From Candidatus Sacchlamyda saccharinae (lineage in GTDB: Bacteria; Chlamydiota; Chlamydiia; Chlamydiales; Rhabdochlamydiaceae), in assembly GCA_030408505.1 (NCBI GenBank), contig JAUHQI010000004.1, forward strand, positions 868,001-932,000: DNA of 64,000 nt, in the 5' to 3' direction. The notes beneath the pieces were generated by a model. The model saw only the letters and a program-made list of their open reading frames with translations, had not been told where the DNA came from and did no database searches. The position numbers and the translations under genes were made by a program. Below are positions 24,201-31,080 of this stretch, in pieces. Position 1 is the first letter of the stretch. Each line of letters opens with the position of its first letter.

Positions 24201-26384
24201 GATCTCATTCACAAGGGGGTCGTACTTGTAGTGGGTACTATTCCCAAAGAGGTCTTGTCTTTTGATCAAATGGTCCTGCTGGTCATACTTAGAAGGTAAG
24301 CTATGGCAAGTTCCATCATCTCCCTCCTCGAGGATGTTGCGAAGCCGCCCTTTAGTATCGTAAGCATAGCTCTTATGCAATCTTCCCGAAAAATTTGTCT
24401 CAGCTACTTTGCGGCCCTTCTCGTCATAAGCATAAGTTGCCTCTTGCCCAAGCCGATCGGTCTCAGACAATAGATCGCCTCGCTCATTGTAGGTCTTTTC
24501 GATTGTATAGGCGAAGTTCTCTTCTGCATCATAGACCTCTTCTTGGATGACATTGCCGCGCTCGTCGTAAATTAAATGACTTTTTTTGAGGAGTTTTTCA
24601 TCACCAGAGTCATGATAAGTTTCAATCACCCATTCTGGCATATGAAGAAAGGGAGTCGACTGCCTAAGGGCGTAAGAGGTCTTATGTCTATCAGTAACTC
24701 CATTTAAGTCATCGGGGTTTTCGCTTTGTCCATCGTCTGAGATTTTTTCTATAAGATTGTGGCAATCGTCATAGGTCCAGAATTCTCGCTGAATGATTCT
24801 ATTTCCATCCTTGATGAATTTGGAAGTGATGAGATTAGTTCCTTTGAGATAGGAATAGCAAATGATTTTGCTATTCTCTTTCTCCTCTCTTAGCAGGAGA
24901 TTTTTTCCATCACCAGAAAATGTGCGTTTAGTCCAAGTAGACTCTATCTCACCTGAGCCAGATAGATCTCCTGTAAAGGTTTCTAAGATGGGATTACCGA
25001 AGTTGTCATACTCAAATGATTTCTTGTAGAAGAGGGTTTTCTGTCCATCTCGAAGCTCTAAGCTTTTAAGCCAATTTTTATCGTCCCAAGAAAAGACCTT
25101 TTCCTTTTTAAGAGATTCTTTTTCATCAAAATACTCGATCTTTGATGTCAGGAGGTTTTTGGAGAAATGATAGATGATAGAGGTTCCATCGCTTGAGGTT
25201 ACGGTGGTTTTGCCACCTTTTTTCCCCGCGACTGGAGGTTGATATGAGATTTCATACACCGGTACAAAGGTATCATTTTCTCCAACAGGTAAAAAAAGGT
25301 GATGCACCCGATAGTGACCCGACCCTTCGCCATATCCTCGATTGACAATTTTGAAATACTGACTTCTTCCCTCATAGGAACCTAACAGAAATCGCCCACA
25401 GTGGCTTATTTGCTCTTTTCGAAAAGTTGGAGAACTTACCTTAGTGAGAATGGGAGGACAGAGAAGGTTGTATTCAGCCTCAAACTTGTCATCTCCATAC
25501 CAATGTTTTGTTTTCTTACTTATTTTGGCATGAATGGGTCTTCGTTCATATTCGTAGTCTGCCTTTTGCCCTGAGGAAGATAGGAAATGTACGTTCCCAT
25601 TCCAAGGGTTTCCTGTGATGCGAATACAAGCATAGACAAAGCGCTCCTTTGGGTCTAAGCTTTCCACCAAAGCCAGCTGCCTTCCCTTGTAGTAATATTT
25701 TAGGACTTTCCCATTGGCAAGGATTTCTTTCTCAAGAAGGTACAGTTGTGATGAGTTTGAGCTCCACCTACTAAAACGGTAAACTCGAGTTCCTTTATCG
25801 GTTCCATAAACCGTGATTAGTCGTCCATCTTCTCCATAAGTAACGCGAGTATTTCTAGGGTCATTTGCACCGCCAGGAGTATCCCCAGCGCAATTACTGA
25901 TTCCGTAGAGCTCTCCTTCAAATTCTGCATTCGTCATTCCAGAGCCCGTGAAGACGAAGCTTAGGGTACTGCCACTTGGCTCGGTTACGAGGACCTGTTT
26001 CTCACTTGGAGTAAACTGAAGTTTGAGGTGGGGATAGAATTGCCATCCTTTGTAATTGTGAGCCACATGCTGATAGAGGTGGTATTTCTCCCACTCTTCC
26101 TGGTATTGCTTTTCGTGAGCGAGCTTAACAGGCATGTGAGGAGACATGTATGTACGACTTAAGTACAGTTCTTGTGCGCCTTTAACAATGAAGTCTGTTT
26201 GCCTTAAGGTAGGACTACCACTTAAAGGACTAACGATACCCCCAACAAGAAACCCCGGCTCGCTGCTTAGGGTTGCTACTTGTTCCGGCGTTGATAGGAA
26301 AATTTCCTCTTTTGCTTCTTCATCATAGGAGTAAGCAGGTGCTACAAAGAGGCAACAGATCAAAGTCATTAACGCGCGTATCAT
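21237..26384 (-). CDS. Rhs/YD-repeat protein with C-terminal toxin-like domain
   Basis: This 1715-residue protein starts MIRALMTLICCLFVAPAYS (signal peptide), with GAGG upstream; a 30-residue N-extension was rejected. About 1200 residues carry dozens of YD-type repeats (for example YAYDEKGRKVAE, YKYDPLVNEI, YSYDSLGFLARV). The Rhs core ends with the hallmark GKRYYNPATGRWITTDPAGF and NPYQYTLNNPFRYYDPNG. The variable tail is the last 168 residues: a hydrophobic Gly/Ala-rich stretch, a linker and a final about 73 residues containing HTQLGTKEGRKGKY, REFDENGNPVRDIDFTDHGR and PHQHEHKPNPTGGT. That His-rich end resembles a polymorphic-toxin domain that I recall as type 24. A signal peptide suggests Sec export and cell-contact delivery rather than a VgrG/T6SS route; no T6SS genes are visible. 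Confidence 0.88.
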   Translation of the reverse strand: MIRALMTLICCLFVAPAYSYDEEAKEEIFLSTPEQVATLSSEPGFLVGGIVSPLSGSPTLRQTDFIVKGAQELYLSRTYMSPHMPVKLAHEKQYQEEWEKYHLYQHVAHNYKGWQFYPHLKLQFTPSEKQVLVTEPSGSTLSFVFTGSGMTNAEFEGELYGISNCAGDTPGGANDPRNTRVTYGEDGRLITVYGTDKGTRVYRFSRWSSNSSQLYLLEKEILANGKVLKYYYKGRQLALVESLDPKERFVYACIRITGNPWNGNVHFLSSSGQKADYEYERRPIHAKISKKTKHWYGDDKFEAEYNLLCPPILTKVSSPTFRKEQISHCGRFLLGSYEGRSQYFKIVNRGYGEGSGHYRVHHLFLPVGENDTFVPVYEISYQPPVAGKKGGKTTVTSSDGTSIIYHFSKNLLTSKIEYFDEKESLKKEKVFSWDDKNWLKSLELRDGQKTLFYKKSFEYDNFGNPILETFTGDLSGSGEIESTWTKRTFSGDGKNLLLREEKENSKIICYSYLKGTNLITSKFIKDGNRIIQREFWTYDDCHNLIEKISDDGQSENPDDLNGVTDRHKTSYALRQSTPFLHMPEWVIETYHDSGDEKLLKKSHLIYDERGNVIQEEVYDAEENFAYTIEKTYNERGDLLSETDRLGQEATYAYDEKGRKVAETNFSGRLHKSYAYDTKGRLRNILEEGDDGTCHSLPSKYDQQDHLIKRQDLFGNSTHYKYDPLVNEISQTDFPKTTALDGGSQDVRTSSTFDPFGREIAHTDANGNTTSYSYNAYGSKSEIRYPGGGKETFFYAKNGDLVSHTDADGLTIKYENDVLGRVLKRIYVSKEGEDLAEESFTYNNFHLISETDKEGHLKQYFYDGAGRKIREKHCGRTAEFAYDPLSRLATVYKYVGDDALVTHYERDLEDRVTSETKTDLSGHILYKIAFSYDSDGNRESITRYINGKEAQESFAYDPFTRKTYYRDALGYETVTSYDESFVNNLGQKVLQIKTVDSEGVMTVKTQDALNQKVREEKLGSNNQTVSCSEMIYDPHGNLTLHKDHLYEDGRFKSTQGVRYFYTPDHEIKVMIRGYDTAEKRETQYAYSPMGKMTRKYLPDGDNLFYSYDSLGFLARVDSLNGEIAHSFTLSKLGDLLEAFDEKQNLKIKREIDSFGNVISEVLPHGVQITRTYDDFNRLQTLNVLGHAQVRYTYDCMFLKEIKRLSSTGGDTLYKHTYDEYDQNGNLVQESLIGNLGTISYSTDVRGQRAQMVSPYFSEVCKYNSVQNLLSCTTDRAESRYQYDDTSQMTREDGANVNASYGNDSLYNRVEKDGDSFEVNFLNELLSDGNARYEYDLRGNQILKSMNSKQLSFGYDPLNQLIEVRSEKEKVDFIYDPLGRRLAKVISTKTGYGWEESTREYYLYDGEEEIGSFKSPNTLDSFRVLSTHSLPKTLSIEVGGKIFAPLIDVQGNIRRLVDVYSKTLAASYDFTAFGEKLQLMNKEDLYNPWQFASKRFDSSINLIYFGKRYYNPATGRWITTDPAGFEDSFNPYQYTLNNPFRYYDPNGESLGGYMLGLGEIALGSAILVGGFALEVATVGGFTIGIGLTTSTGAALIGAGLSTTTYHAQDIKFPNISWKNTDIYVPDRPLPNTPDGVHVPDTDVPHTQLGTKEGRKGKYPQAREFDENGNPVRDIDFTDHGRPQDHLNPHQHEHKPNPTGGTRIRDPKGHSVTDWNYS

Positions 26385-26790
26385 TTCACACCTCAAATAA
26401 AGAAAATTCTTTAATATTAAAAGTCGAATGATAACGCAAAAACTCTTTCTTGTGTGAAGGAAAAATGTGAACAAAAAAGGCTTTCTAAGGAAAGACAGAT
26501 GTACAGGGGGGGGGCTCCTCAGAAAGAGAAGCTATTGAATGGTTGTCTTTTTCCTTGGAAAGCCCGTTTGGGTCAACTAAGGAAATCTAGACCTCCGGAT
26601 ATATTCCGGATTTCTTTCGGCAAGTAAAGGATGGCCAGGCCATTTGAGAGATAGATGAGAGATTTCTGGGTGCAGTAGGCTGGGCAGATTTGGGCAATTT
26701 CGACGAGCCCAACTTAGGAAGTTGGGCGAGGAGAAAGGGGCCGAAGATGCCCTGCATAATGCGGCCAGAAACTCGCATATATCTCGAAAA
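26385..26790. other. Non-coding region between rhs and the tRNA-Phe island
   Basis: No supported gene. It holds an imperfect 19-20-bp inverted repeat (GGCTTTCTAAGGAAAGAC near 26479 versus its complement near 26546-26566) flanking a run of nine G (26506-26514), one copy of the 35-bp island-end repeat (26581-26614), and a perfect hairpin GCCCAACTT-AGG-AAGTTGGGC (26707-26727) without a U-run. The rhs promoter is presumably within the first 150 bp, but I see no convincing boxes. Confidence 0.6.
26581..26614 (+). repeat. Island-end repeat E, copy 1 (outside the left junction)
   Basis: GGAAATCTAG followed by a dyad TCCGG-N7-CCGGA and ATTTC. Related copies are at 26961-26995 and 30921-30956. Being outside the left tRNA fragment, it suggests an additional or older insertion at the same site. 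Confidence 0.6.
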
Positions 26791-26834
26791 TGGCCAGAGC
26801 CAGAATCGAACTGGCGACACAAGGATTTTCAGTC
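26791..26834 (-). repeat. attL: duplicated 3' part of tRNA-Phe
   Basis: These 44 bp are identical to 30973-31016, the 3' half of the intact tRNA-Phe (anticodon arm through acceptor and discriminator). The 5' half of the tRNA is absent, so this is not a second tRNA gene but the direct repeat expected when an element integrates in a tRNA 3' end. Here the encoded CCA found in the intact copy is missing. Confidence 0.9.
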
Positions 26835-26960
26835 TTCCAAAATCGATCCAAAAAATTGCTCTAGATGACCTCAAATCAACCTAGATCACCTAGGATATAG
26901 AGGCTTGGAAAATATTTCTAGAAAATTTTGGTTGCTTAGATCAAGTAACGTCTAGGGAAG

Positions 26961-26995
26961 GTAATCTATGACTCCGGCAGTATTCCGGCATTTCG
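26961..26995 (+). repeat. Island-end repeat E, copy 2 (inside the left end)
   Basis: GTAATCTATGAC followed by TCCGGCAGTATTCCGGCATT and TCG, a dyad similar to the other two copies. Its position 125 bp inside the left junction fits an integrase arm site or a terminator-like structure. Confidence 0.6.
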
Positions 26996-27015
26996 GACCA
27001 GCTTTAATACTATGA

Positions 27016-27300
27016 TTAGCTGGCATCACACGCGATCACTCCAGACTTCGATAAGGGAGAAATGTTGCTCCACATCCCTTCATCAAGTTCCTTGAATTCA
27101 ATATGTCCCAAAGGAAATGCGCCAGTAGTTACTTTAATAATGGTATCACCCATATGCGTCATTGACTTCAACCGAGCATCTTTCTCATCAGCAAAAAATA
27201 TCCTTTCCTTCATTCCAGTGTCCGATAACATATCTGCATACTGATCTAGTTCTGCTTTCCAACACCTTGTATAAAGATCCATGTTTCTTGGGTCTGCCAT
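27016..27300 (-). CDS. Unknown 94-residue island protein
   Basis: The ORF starts MADPRNMDLYTRCWKAELDQ after a strong AAGGAGG Shine-Dalgarno, which supports it as a real gene. The product is small, soluble and acidic with no signal peptide or TM segment and no motif that I recognise. It is transcribed toward the left end of the island, divergent from the HNH-type gene. It might be a regulator or an accessory protein of the element; nothing in the sequence decides this. Confidence 0.6.
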   Translation of the reverse strand: MADPRNMDLYTRCWKAELDQYADMLSDTGMKERIFFADEKDARLKSMTHMGDTIIKVTTGAFPLGHIEFKELDEGMWSNISPLSKSGVIACDAS

Positions 27301-27372
27301 ATGTCCTCCTTCTGAATAAGGGTTGCATTAATCGCTAGCATTATGCACCATATAAGGAACCAAGTCAATTTT

Positions 27373-27392
27373 ATTGTTGTCTTGTCAACAAT
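27373..27392 (+). promoter_or_regulatory. Inverted repeat at the start of the HNH-type gene
   Basis: ATTGTTG and CAACAAT are perfect inverted repeats with a 6-bp loop, ending 2 bp before the ATG at 27395. There is no SD, so the hairpin or a bound protein could control translation or transcription of the gene. Confidence 0.5.
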
Positions 27393-27394
27393 CA

Positions 27395-28210
27395 ATGAAA
27401 AAAATTAAGAATCAAGGCTCCCTACGAAGTCGATATGGAAAGTGGACGGTTTTAGAGGTACTACCAAAAGGTCGTCAAGGCAAGGACTGCCGATGCCAGT
27501 GCGATTGCGGCACTGAATCCATTATCCCCGCTACAACACTAAGAGCAAACCGCTCTACCCAATGCCTGTCTTGTGCAAAGAAAATCAAAAGATTTCCAAA
27601 CAATAGCTATGAGCACACGAAATTTTTAGGAAAAAAATTTGGAAAGCTAGAGGTGATTGGGTTTGGCGAAGTAACTAGAAATGATGGAACCCTCTACGTC
27701 TGTAGATGCGACTGTGGCTATGAGAAAGGATATTGCGGTTCGAAGTTGAAGGCTGGCCGTATCAAGCAATGCCGATTCTGTGCGGCTAGAGAACGAAGCA
27801 CAAAACATGGATACTACCATCGACCTGAATATAAAATTTGGCAGGCAATCAAATCCCGCTGCCTTAACCCAAAAGACAAACAGTACCCTCACTATGGGCA
27901 AAGAGGAATCTCTATTTGCCCAGAATGGGCATCTGATTTCAAGACCTTTATCGCTGCCGTTGGAGATAGGCCAAAAGAGGGCCTGACCCTTGATCGAATA
28001 GATAATAACAGAGGTTATGAACCTGGAAATGTAAGATGGGTAACACATCAGGTCAACAGTAACAACACTCGAAGAACAAGGTATTTTCAAAAAAATGGAA
28101 CTCAATATACGATCCGCCAACTCGCGGATTTATTCAATATACCATATAGCCGTATGAATTGGCTTCTCCTTCGATATGGTATTGATTACGTGTTTGAGCA
28201 ATTAGACTAA
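27395..28210 (+). CDS. HNH-type (homing-endonuclease-like) protein with two Cys-rich N-terminal repeats
   Basis: A 271-residue protein. Two similar Cys4-type repeats open it: YGKWTVLEV...CRCQCDCG...CLSC and FGKLEVIGF...CRCDCG...CRFC, probably zinc-binding. The C-terminal half carries the phage-type pattern YKIWQAIKSRCLNPKDKQ, YGQRGISICPEWASDF and LDRIDNNRGYEPGNVRWV seen in many phage HNH/homing endonuclease-like proteins, then a short helix-turn-helix-like end (YTIRQLADLFNIPYSRMN). It likely binds and perhaps nicks DNA. In-frame upstream codons exist but lie within the inverted repeat. It overlaps the lipoprotein gene on the other strand by 4 bp at its stop. Confidence 0.7.
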   Translation: MKKIKNQGSLRSRYGKWTVLEVLPKGRQGKDCRCQCDCGTESIIPATTLRANRSTQCLSCAKKIKRFPNNSYEHTKFLGKKFGKLEVIGFGEVTRNDGTLYVCRCDCGYEKGYCGSKLKAGRIKQCRFCAARERSTKHGYYHRPEYKIWQAIKSRCLNPKDKQYPHYGQRGISICPEWASDFKTFIAAVGDRPKEGLTLDRIDNNRGYEPGNVRWVTHQVNSNNTRRTRYFQKNGTQYTIRQLADLFNIPYSRMNWLLLRYGIDYVFEQLD

Positions 28211-28950
28211 CTGTTCTTATGATCCTTGGCTGCCAATAGTGAGCGGACATTTTTATCATTCTCGGACAATGAAAATTCAATTTTTTGACCAGTGTCTTTC
28301 CCAATATGTTCCTGAGCAGCGGTAATCAAATATGGAAATACTTTGCGCAAATCACCTGTTTTTCCAAGGCAATGGACTTTGGTGGACCATAATTCAGGGG
28401 CATCTTCAATTTTTTCTGTTTTTTTGAATTTCTCAATATCAAATCCCGTGAGGGCTAAGTATCTTATATAATAGATTTTGGTTCCGACATGAGTTGTTGC
28501 TCCAATGACTCCATAAGAGGGTTTGTACGTGGTTTGTTGTGAATACGAGGCACAATTGCTGTATACTGACACATTACCATGAGTACTGGAAGATGAAATT
28601 CCTGTTTCCCCGAATACTGGGACAGAATAAGTGTAATTATAGGTCTGAGGGTCACTAATTCCATAAGTTAACAATATTGCAATTTCTGCACTTTTCAAAT
28701 CATAGACCTGTTCGTACCCAGCTTTATGCAATGCTTTTTCGGCAAATCCAGCAAATTCTTGATATTGTAAATCTGAAACCTTGCAACCTGTGTTCCCAGG
28801 CAAAAGAATATAACGTTTCTTTTTTTTCGCTTGCGAAATACAAATTGAATCAACCGACCCGACAAATTTAGTACTGAAACATCCAGTTAAAAAAAGAAAA
28901 GGAATACAAAATGCTAAATAAACAAACCATTTACTCTTTAATTTATACAT
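28207..28950 (-). CDS. Putative lipoprotein of unknown function
   Basis: This 247-residue protein has a lipoprotein signal (IPFLFLTGC) after a basic start; GAGG lies 10 nt before the chosen ATG. The mature domain contains ILLPGNTGC and LKSAEIAILLTYGISD, a pattern that recalls DUF4136-type periplasmic lipoproteins, but the match is weak. A Ser/Tyr-rich low-complexity stretch (GISSSSTHGNVSVYSNCASY) is in the middle. It follows the exported protein gene by 15 bp and is the last gene of the minus-strand island operon. Codon use is more AT-rich than in the housekeeping genes. Confidence 0.6.
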   Translation of the reverse strand: MYKLKSKWFVYLAFCIPFLFLTGCFSTKFVGSVDSICISQAKKKKRYILLPGNTGCKVSDLQYQEFAGFAEKALHKAGYEQVYDLKSAEIAILLTYGISDPQTYNYTYSVPVFGETGISSSSTHGNVSVYSNCASYSQQTTYKPSYGVIGATTHVGTKIYYIRYLALTGFDIEKFKKTEKIEDAPELWSTKVHCLGKTGDLRKVFPYLITAAQEHIGKDTGQKIEFSLSENDKNVRSLLAAKDHKNS

Positions 28951-28965
28951 CAAATTCCATCCTCA

Positions 28966-29430
28966 TTATTCGAAGCTCTTCATAATGGAATATCTGACTT
29001 CATCCTGTGCACCACCAACCTCTTGGATAATGCTCACAACCCCAAGCCTGTATTTTTTACCCATCATTTTGAAACTCTGATCAAATTCAAAAGACAGGGC
29101 TTTCGCACCATCTGGCCACTGTTCAAATTGAAAATTTTTTGAAGTAAACGTTTTATTTGCAGGGAAGTATTTAAACTCTTGTTTAATTGGTTTTTTACTA
29201 GGCGTGAGCCCAAAACCCTTGGTGGGAGGAGGACCTTCGAAGTAGGTTTTAGTAATTCCATTATCGAAAATAGCAGTGAGTGACCACACTTTTTCGGATT
29301 CTTGCACCCAAGAAATTTTCCATGGTTCACGATTAATTAGCATGAACCCATTATCAACTTCAGCAGCTGGAGCCTTAATAAAAAACAAACATCCAAAAAA
29401 TAAAATAACAAAAATCTTAATTCCGATCAT
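28966..29430 (-). CDS. Exported protein of unknown function
   Basis: A 154-residue protein with a signal peptide (MIGIKIFVILFFGCLFFIKAPAA) and a small beta-rich mature domain (WKISWVQESEKVWSLTAIFD, FKMMGKKYRLGVVSII). No family recognised and no SD is obvious. It lies between the small ORF behind the integrase and the lipoprotein gene, all on the minus strand and closely spaced, so one transcript is likely. Envelope cargo of the island. Confidence 0.55.
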   Translation of the reverse strand: MIGIKIFVILFFGCLFFIKAPAAEVDNGFMLINREPWKISWVQESEKVWSLTAIFDNGITKTYFEGPPPTKGFGLTPSKKPIKQEFKYFPANKTFTSKNFQFEQWPDGAKALSFEFDQSFKMMGKKYRLGVVSIIQEVGGAQDEVRYSIMKSFE

Positions 29431-29464
29431 AATATCGAAATTATATTACAATCCAGATATACAA

Positions 29465-29695
29465 TCAATTCCAGTTATTTATTGAATCAATATTACGTTT
29501 CGCTATTTCTAATATTTTGTTTAAACCTATTTTATTGGACGCGATCTCTTTTGTATAAATTCCTGATATCGTGTTAGCAACTCTTATTTTTTCTTGGATG
29601 ACCGAACCTATTTTTTCTATTGAAGCCTCTGTTAAACAATTCTGATTGACCTTTCCATGGGCTGATTCAAACTCGAATTCATCTAAATTATACAA
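29465..29695 (-). CDS. Small unknown protein coupled to the integrase gene
   Basis: The start is a TTG preceded at 6 nt by a strong AAGGAGG, both lying in the last codons of the integrase, so translation is coupled by an 8-bp overlap. The 76-residue product (LYNLDEFEFESAHGKVNQNC...) is charged, helical and has no motif that I recognise. The position suggests an excisionase-like or accessory protein, but no helix-turn-helix is evident. A longer in-frame ATG exists 24 nt upstream without an SD. Confidence 0.5.
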   Translation of the reverse strand: MYNLDEFEFESAHGKVNQNCLTEASIEKIGSVIQEKIRVANTISGIYTKEIASNKIGLNKILEIAKRNIDSINNWN

Positions 29696-30743
29696 TTTCG
29701 ACCTCCTTGAAAATTTCACCGCTCATTTTGGCCACAGCATCAATTGAACGAGACTCAATGAGGTGACAATGTTTTTTAGTGACTTGCACAGATCGATGGC
29801 CAAGCAAAATTCCGATCTCCCCCAGGCTAAGCCCCTGTGCGAGCATTTCTGTAGCATAGCTATGGCGACAGTCGTGTCCGTGAAAAGACTTTAAATTCGC
29901 CTTCTGAATCGCTGTACGGAAAGCGCGACGCATATCTAGAGGCTTGTTCTTGTTTGTTGATGGAAACACAAAGCCAATCGATGAACAGTTAGAAGAGAGT
30001 TGCTGCAGTAGATCTAAAGCAAGTCCTCGAATGGGAATAGACCTCATATCACTATTCTTCGATTTGGTAATGGTAATGCGCCCTTTAAAGAGATCGACGT
30101 CAGTCCATTTGAGACATCGGGCCTCATTGTATCTACAGCCCGTACTTAGCAAGAGAACAACAAAAGTAAAGAGATAGGGGTTCTGACTCTTCTTACACTC
30201 CTTTAAAAATCTTTGCCTTTCTTCCTGTGAAAGAAATCGAGTCCGCTCACGTGGCTCCTTTTCCCTAGAAACTCTTTTTACAGGGTGATCTATGATCCAC
30301 TCCCATTGATTTTGGCAAAGAGACATCAAGTGGCTAAGGGTAGCAAGATAACGATTGCAAGTGCTTGTGCTTCTTATGATGCCTTTTGATGTTGGTTCGG
30401 ACAACAGCTTCTGCTTTTTCTCTACGATAACTGCTGAACGAATATCCTGAAGATAGAGATGGCCGAGTTCCTTTTGCCACCACAGGAGGTGACCCTTTTT
30501 GACCACAGAGACGGTTTGTTCTTTAAAATAACGCTCTATGGCCTCTTTCAGTGTTCGACGTTTGCTATCTCCATAGAGTTGGTGCCGACCGCAACGGATC
30601 TCTGACTCTATTTTTTGGATCCATTGCTTGGCATCGGTTTTGCGATTGAAGGTGGCGGTGAGAGTCTTGTGTCCCTTTAACCGAACTTCTGCTTGAAATC
30701 GAGTTGTTCCATCTTTGATGTTTCGTTGTCGAATATAGCCCAT
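29688..30743 (-). CDS. Tyrosine recombinase (integrase) with catalytic Tyr replaced by His
   Basis: This 351-residue protein starts MGYIRQRNIKDGTTRFQAEV after a GGAG SD. It has an arm-binding/core-binding N-terminal half and a catalytic domain with Arg204 (TGCRYNEARCLKW), the beta-strand lysine region (TKSKNSDMRSIP), HxxR at 290-293 (HDCRH) and His316 (LLGHRS). The nucleophile position, normally Y in T-x-x-Y-x-H, reads TKKHCHL: residue 325 is His (codon CAT at 29769-29771), one transition from TAT. Apart from this, the protein is full length. It sits next to tRNA-Phe, whose 3' end is the attachment site. It is probably inactive unless a neighbouring residue substitutes. Confidence 0.88.
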   Translation of the reverse strand: MGYIRQRNIKDGTTRFQAEVRLKGHKTLTATFNRKTDAKQWIQKIESEIRCGRHQLYGDSKRRTLKEAIERYFKEQTVSVVKKGHLLWWQKELGHLYLQDIRSAVIVEKKQKLLSEPTSKGIIRSTSTCNRYLATLSHLMSLCQNQWEWIIDHPVKRVSREKEPRERTRFLSQEERQRFLKECKKSQNPYLFTFVVLLLSTGCRYNEARCLKWTDVDLFKGRITITKSKNSDMRSIPIRGLALDLLQQLSSNCSSIGFVFPSTNKNKPLDMRRAFRTAIQKANLKSFHGHDCRHSYATEMLAQGLSLGEIGILLGHRSVQVTKKHCHLIESRSIDAVAKMSGEIFKEVEIV

Positions 30744-30826
30744 TTTGACTCCTATTTTAGCGAGCACAAGATTAATAGTCCTTAGGACGCAGCAATCTCT
30801 GCCCTTGAGTTTTAAGTATTTATCTA

Positions 30827-30901
30827 GGAGTGTTAAAGCTAATGCCGTAATTCTGACGGAATAGACACTCCAAAACAGGATTCATTCAAAAAAGGAATGA
30901 A
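30827..30901. repeat. Nested inverted repeats upstream of the integrase
   Basis: GGAGTGT (30827-30833) pairs with ACACTCC (30865-30871), enclosing CCGT/ACGG, and TTCATTC (30881-30887) pairs with GAATGAA (30895-30901). These lie between the integrase start and the tRNA, where recombinase arm sites or the integrase promoter are expected. No other gene is visible in 30744-30969. Confidence 0.5.
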
Positions 30902-30920
30902 CCTTTGCTTTGGTTGTTTA

Positions 30921-30956
30921 AGGAAATCTAGTAGTCCGGCAATACTACGGGATTTC
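30921..30956 (+). repeat. Island-end repeat E, copy 3 (inside the right end)
   Basis: GGAAATCTAG, then AGTCCGGCAATACTACGGGA and TTTCG, ending 17 bp before the attachment repeat. Its first half is identical to copy 1 outside the left junction. Confidence 0.6.
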
Positions 30957-30969
30957 GAAAGTTAGAAAA

Positions 30970-31045
<76 letters not shown>

Positions 31046-31080
31046 AAAAACGAAAGCTTACGCTAGTTAGCAGGTTCTTT

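Noticed and set aside
26791-26834. A second tRNA-Phe gene
   Set aside because: Only the 3' half is present; D-arm and 5' acceptor strand are missing, so it cannot fold as a tRNA and is explained as an attachment repeat.
26577-26884. Several overlapping ORFs across the left island junction
   Set aside because: They overlap the tRNA fragment, hairpin and dyad on both strands, lack SDs and contain no recognisable protein.
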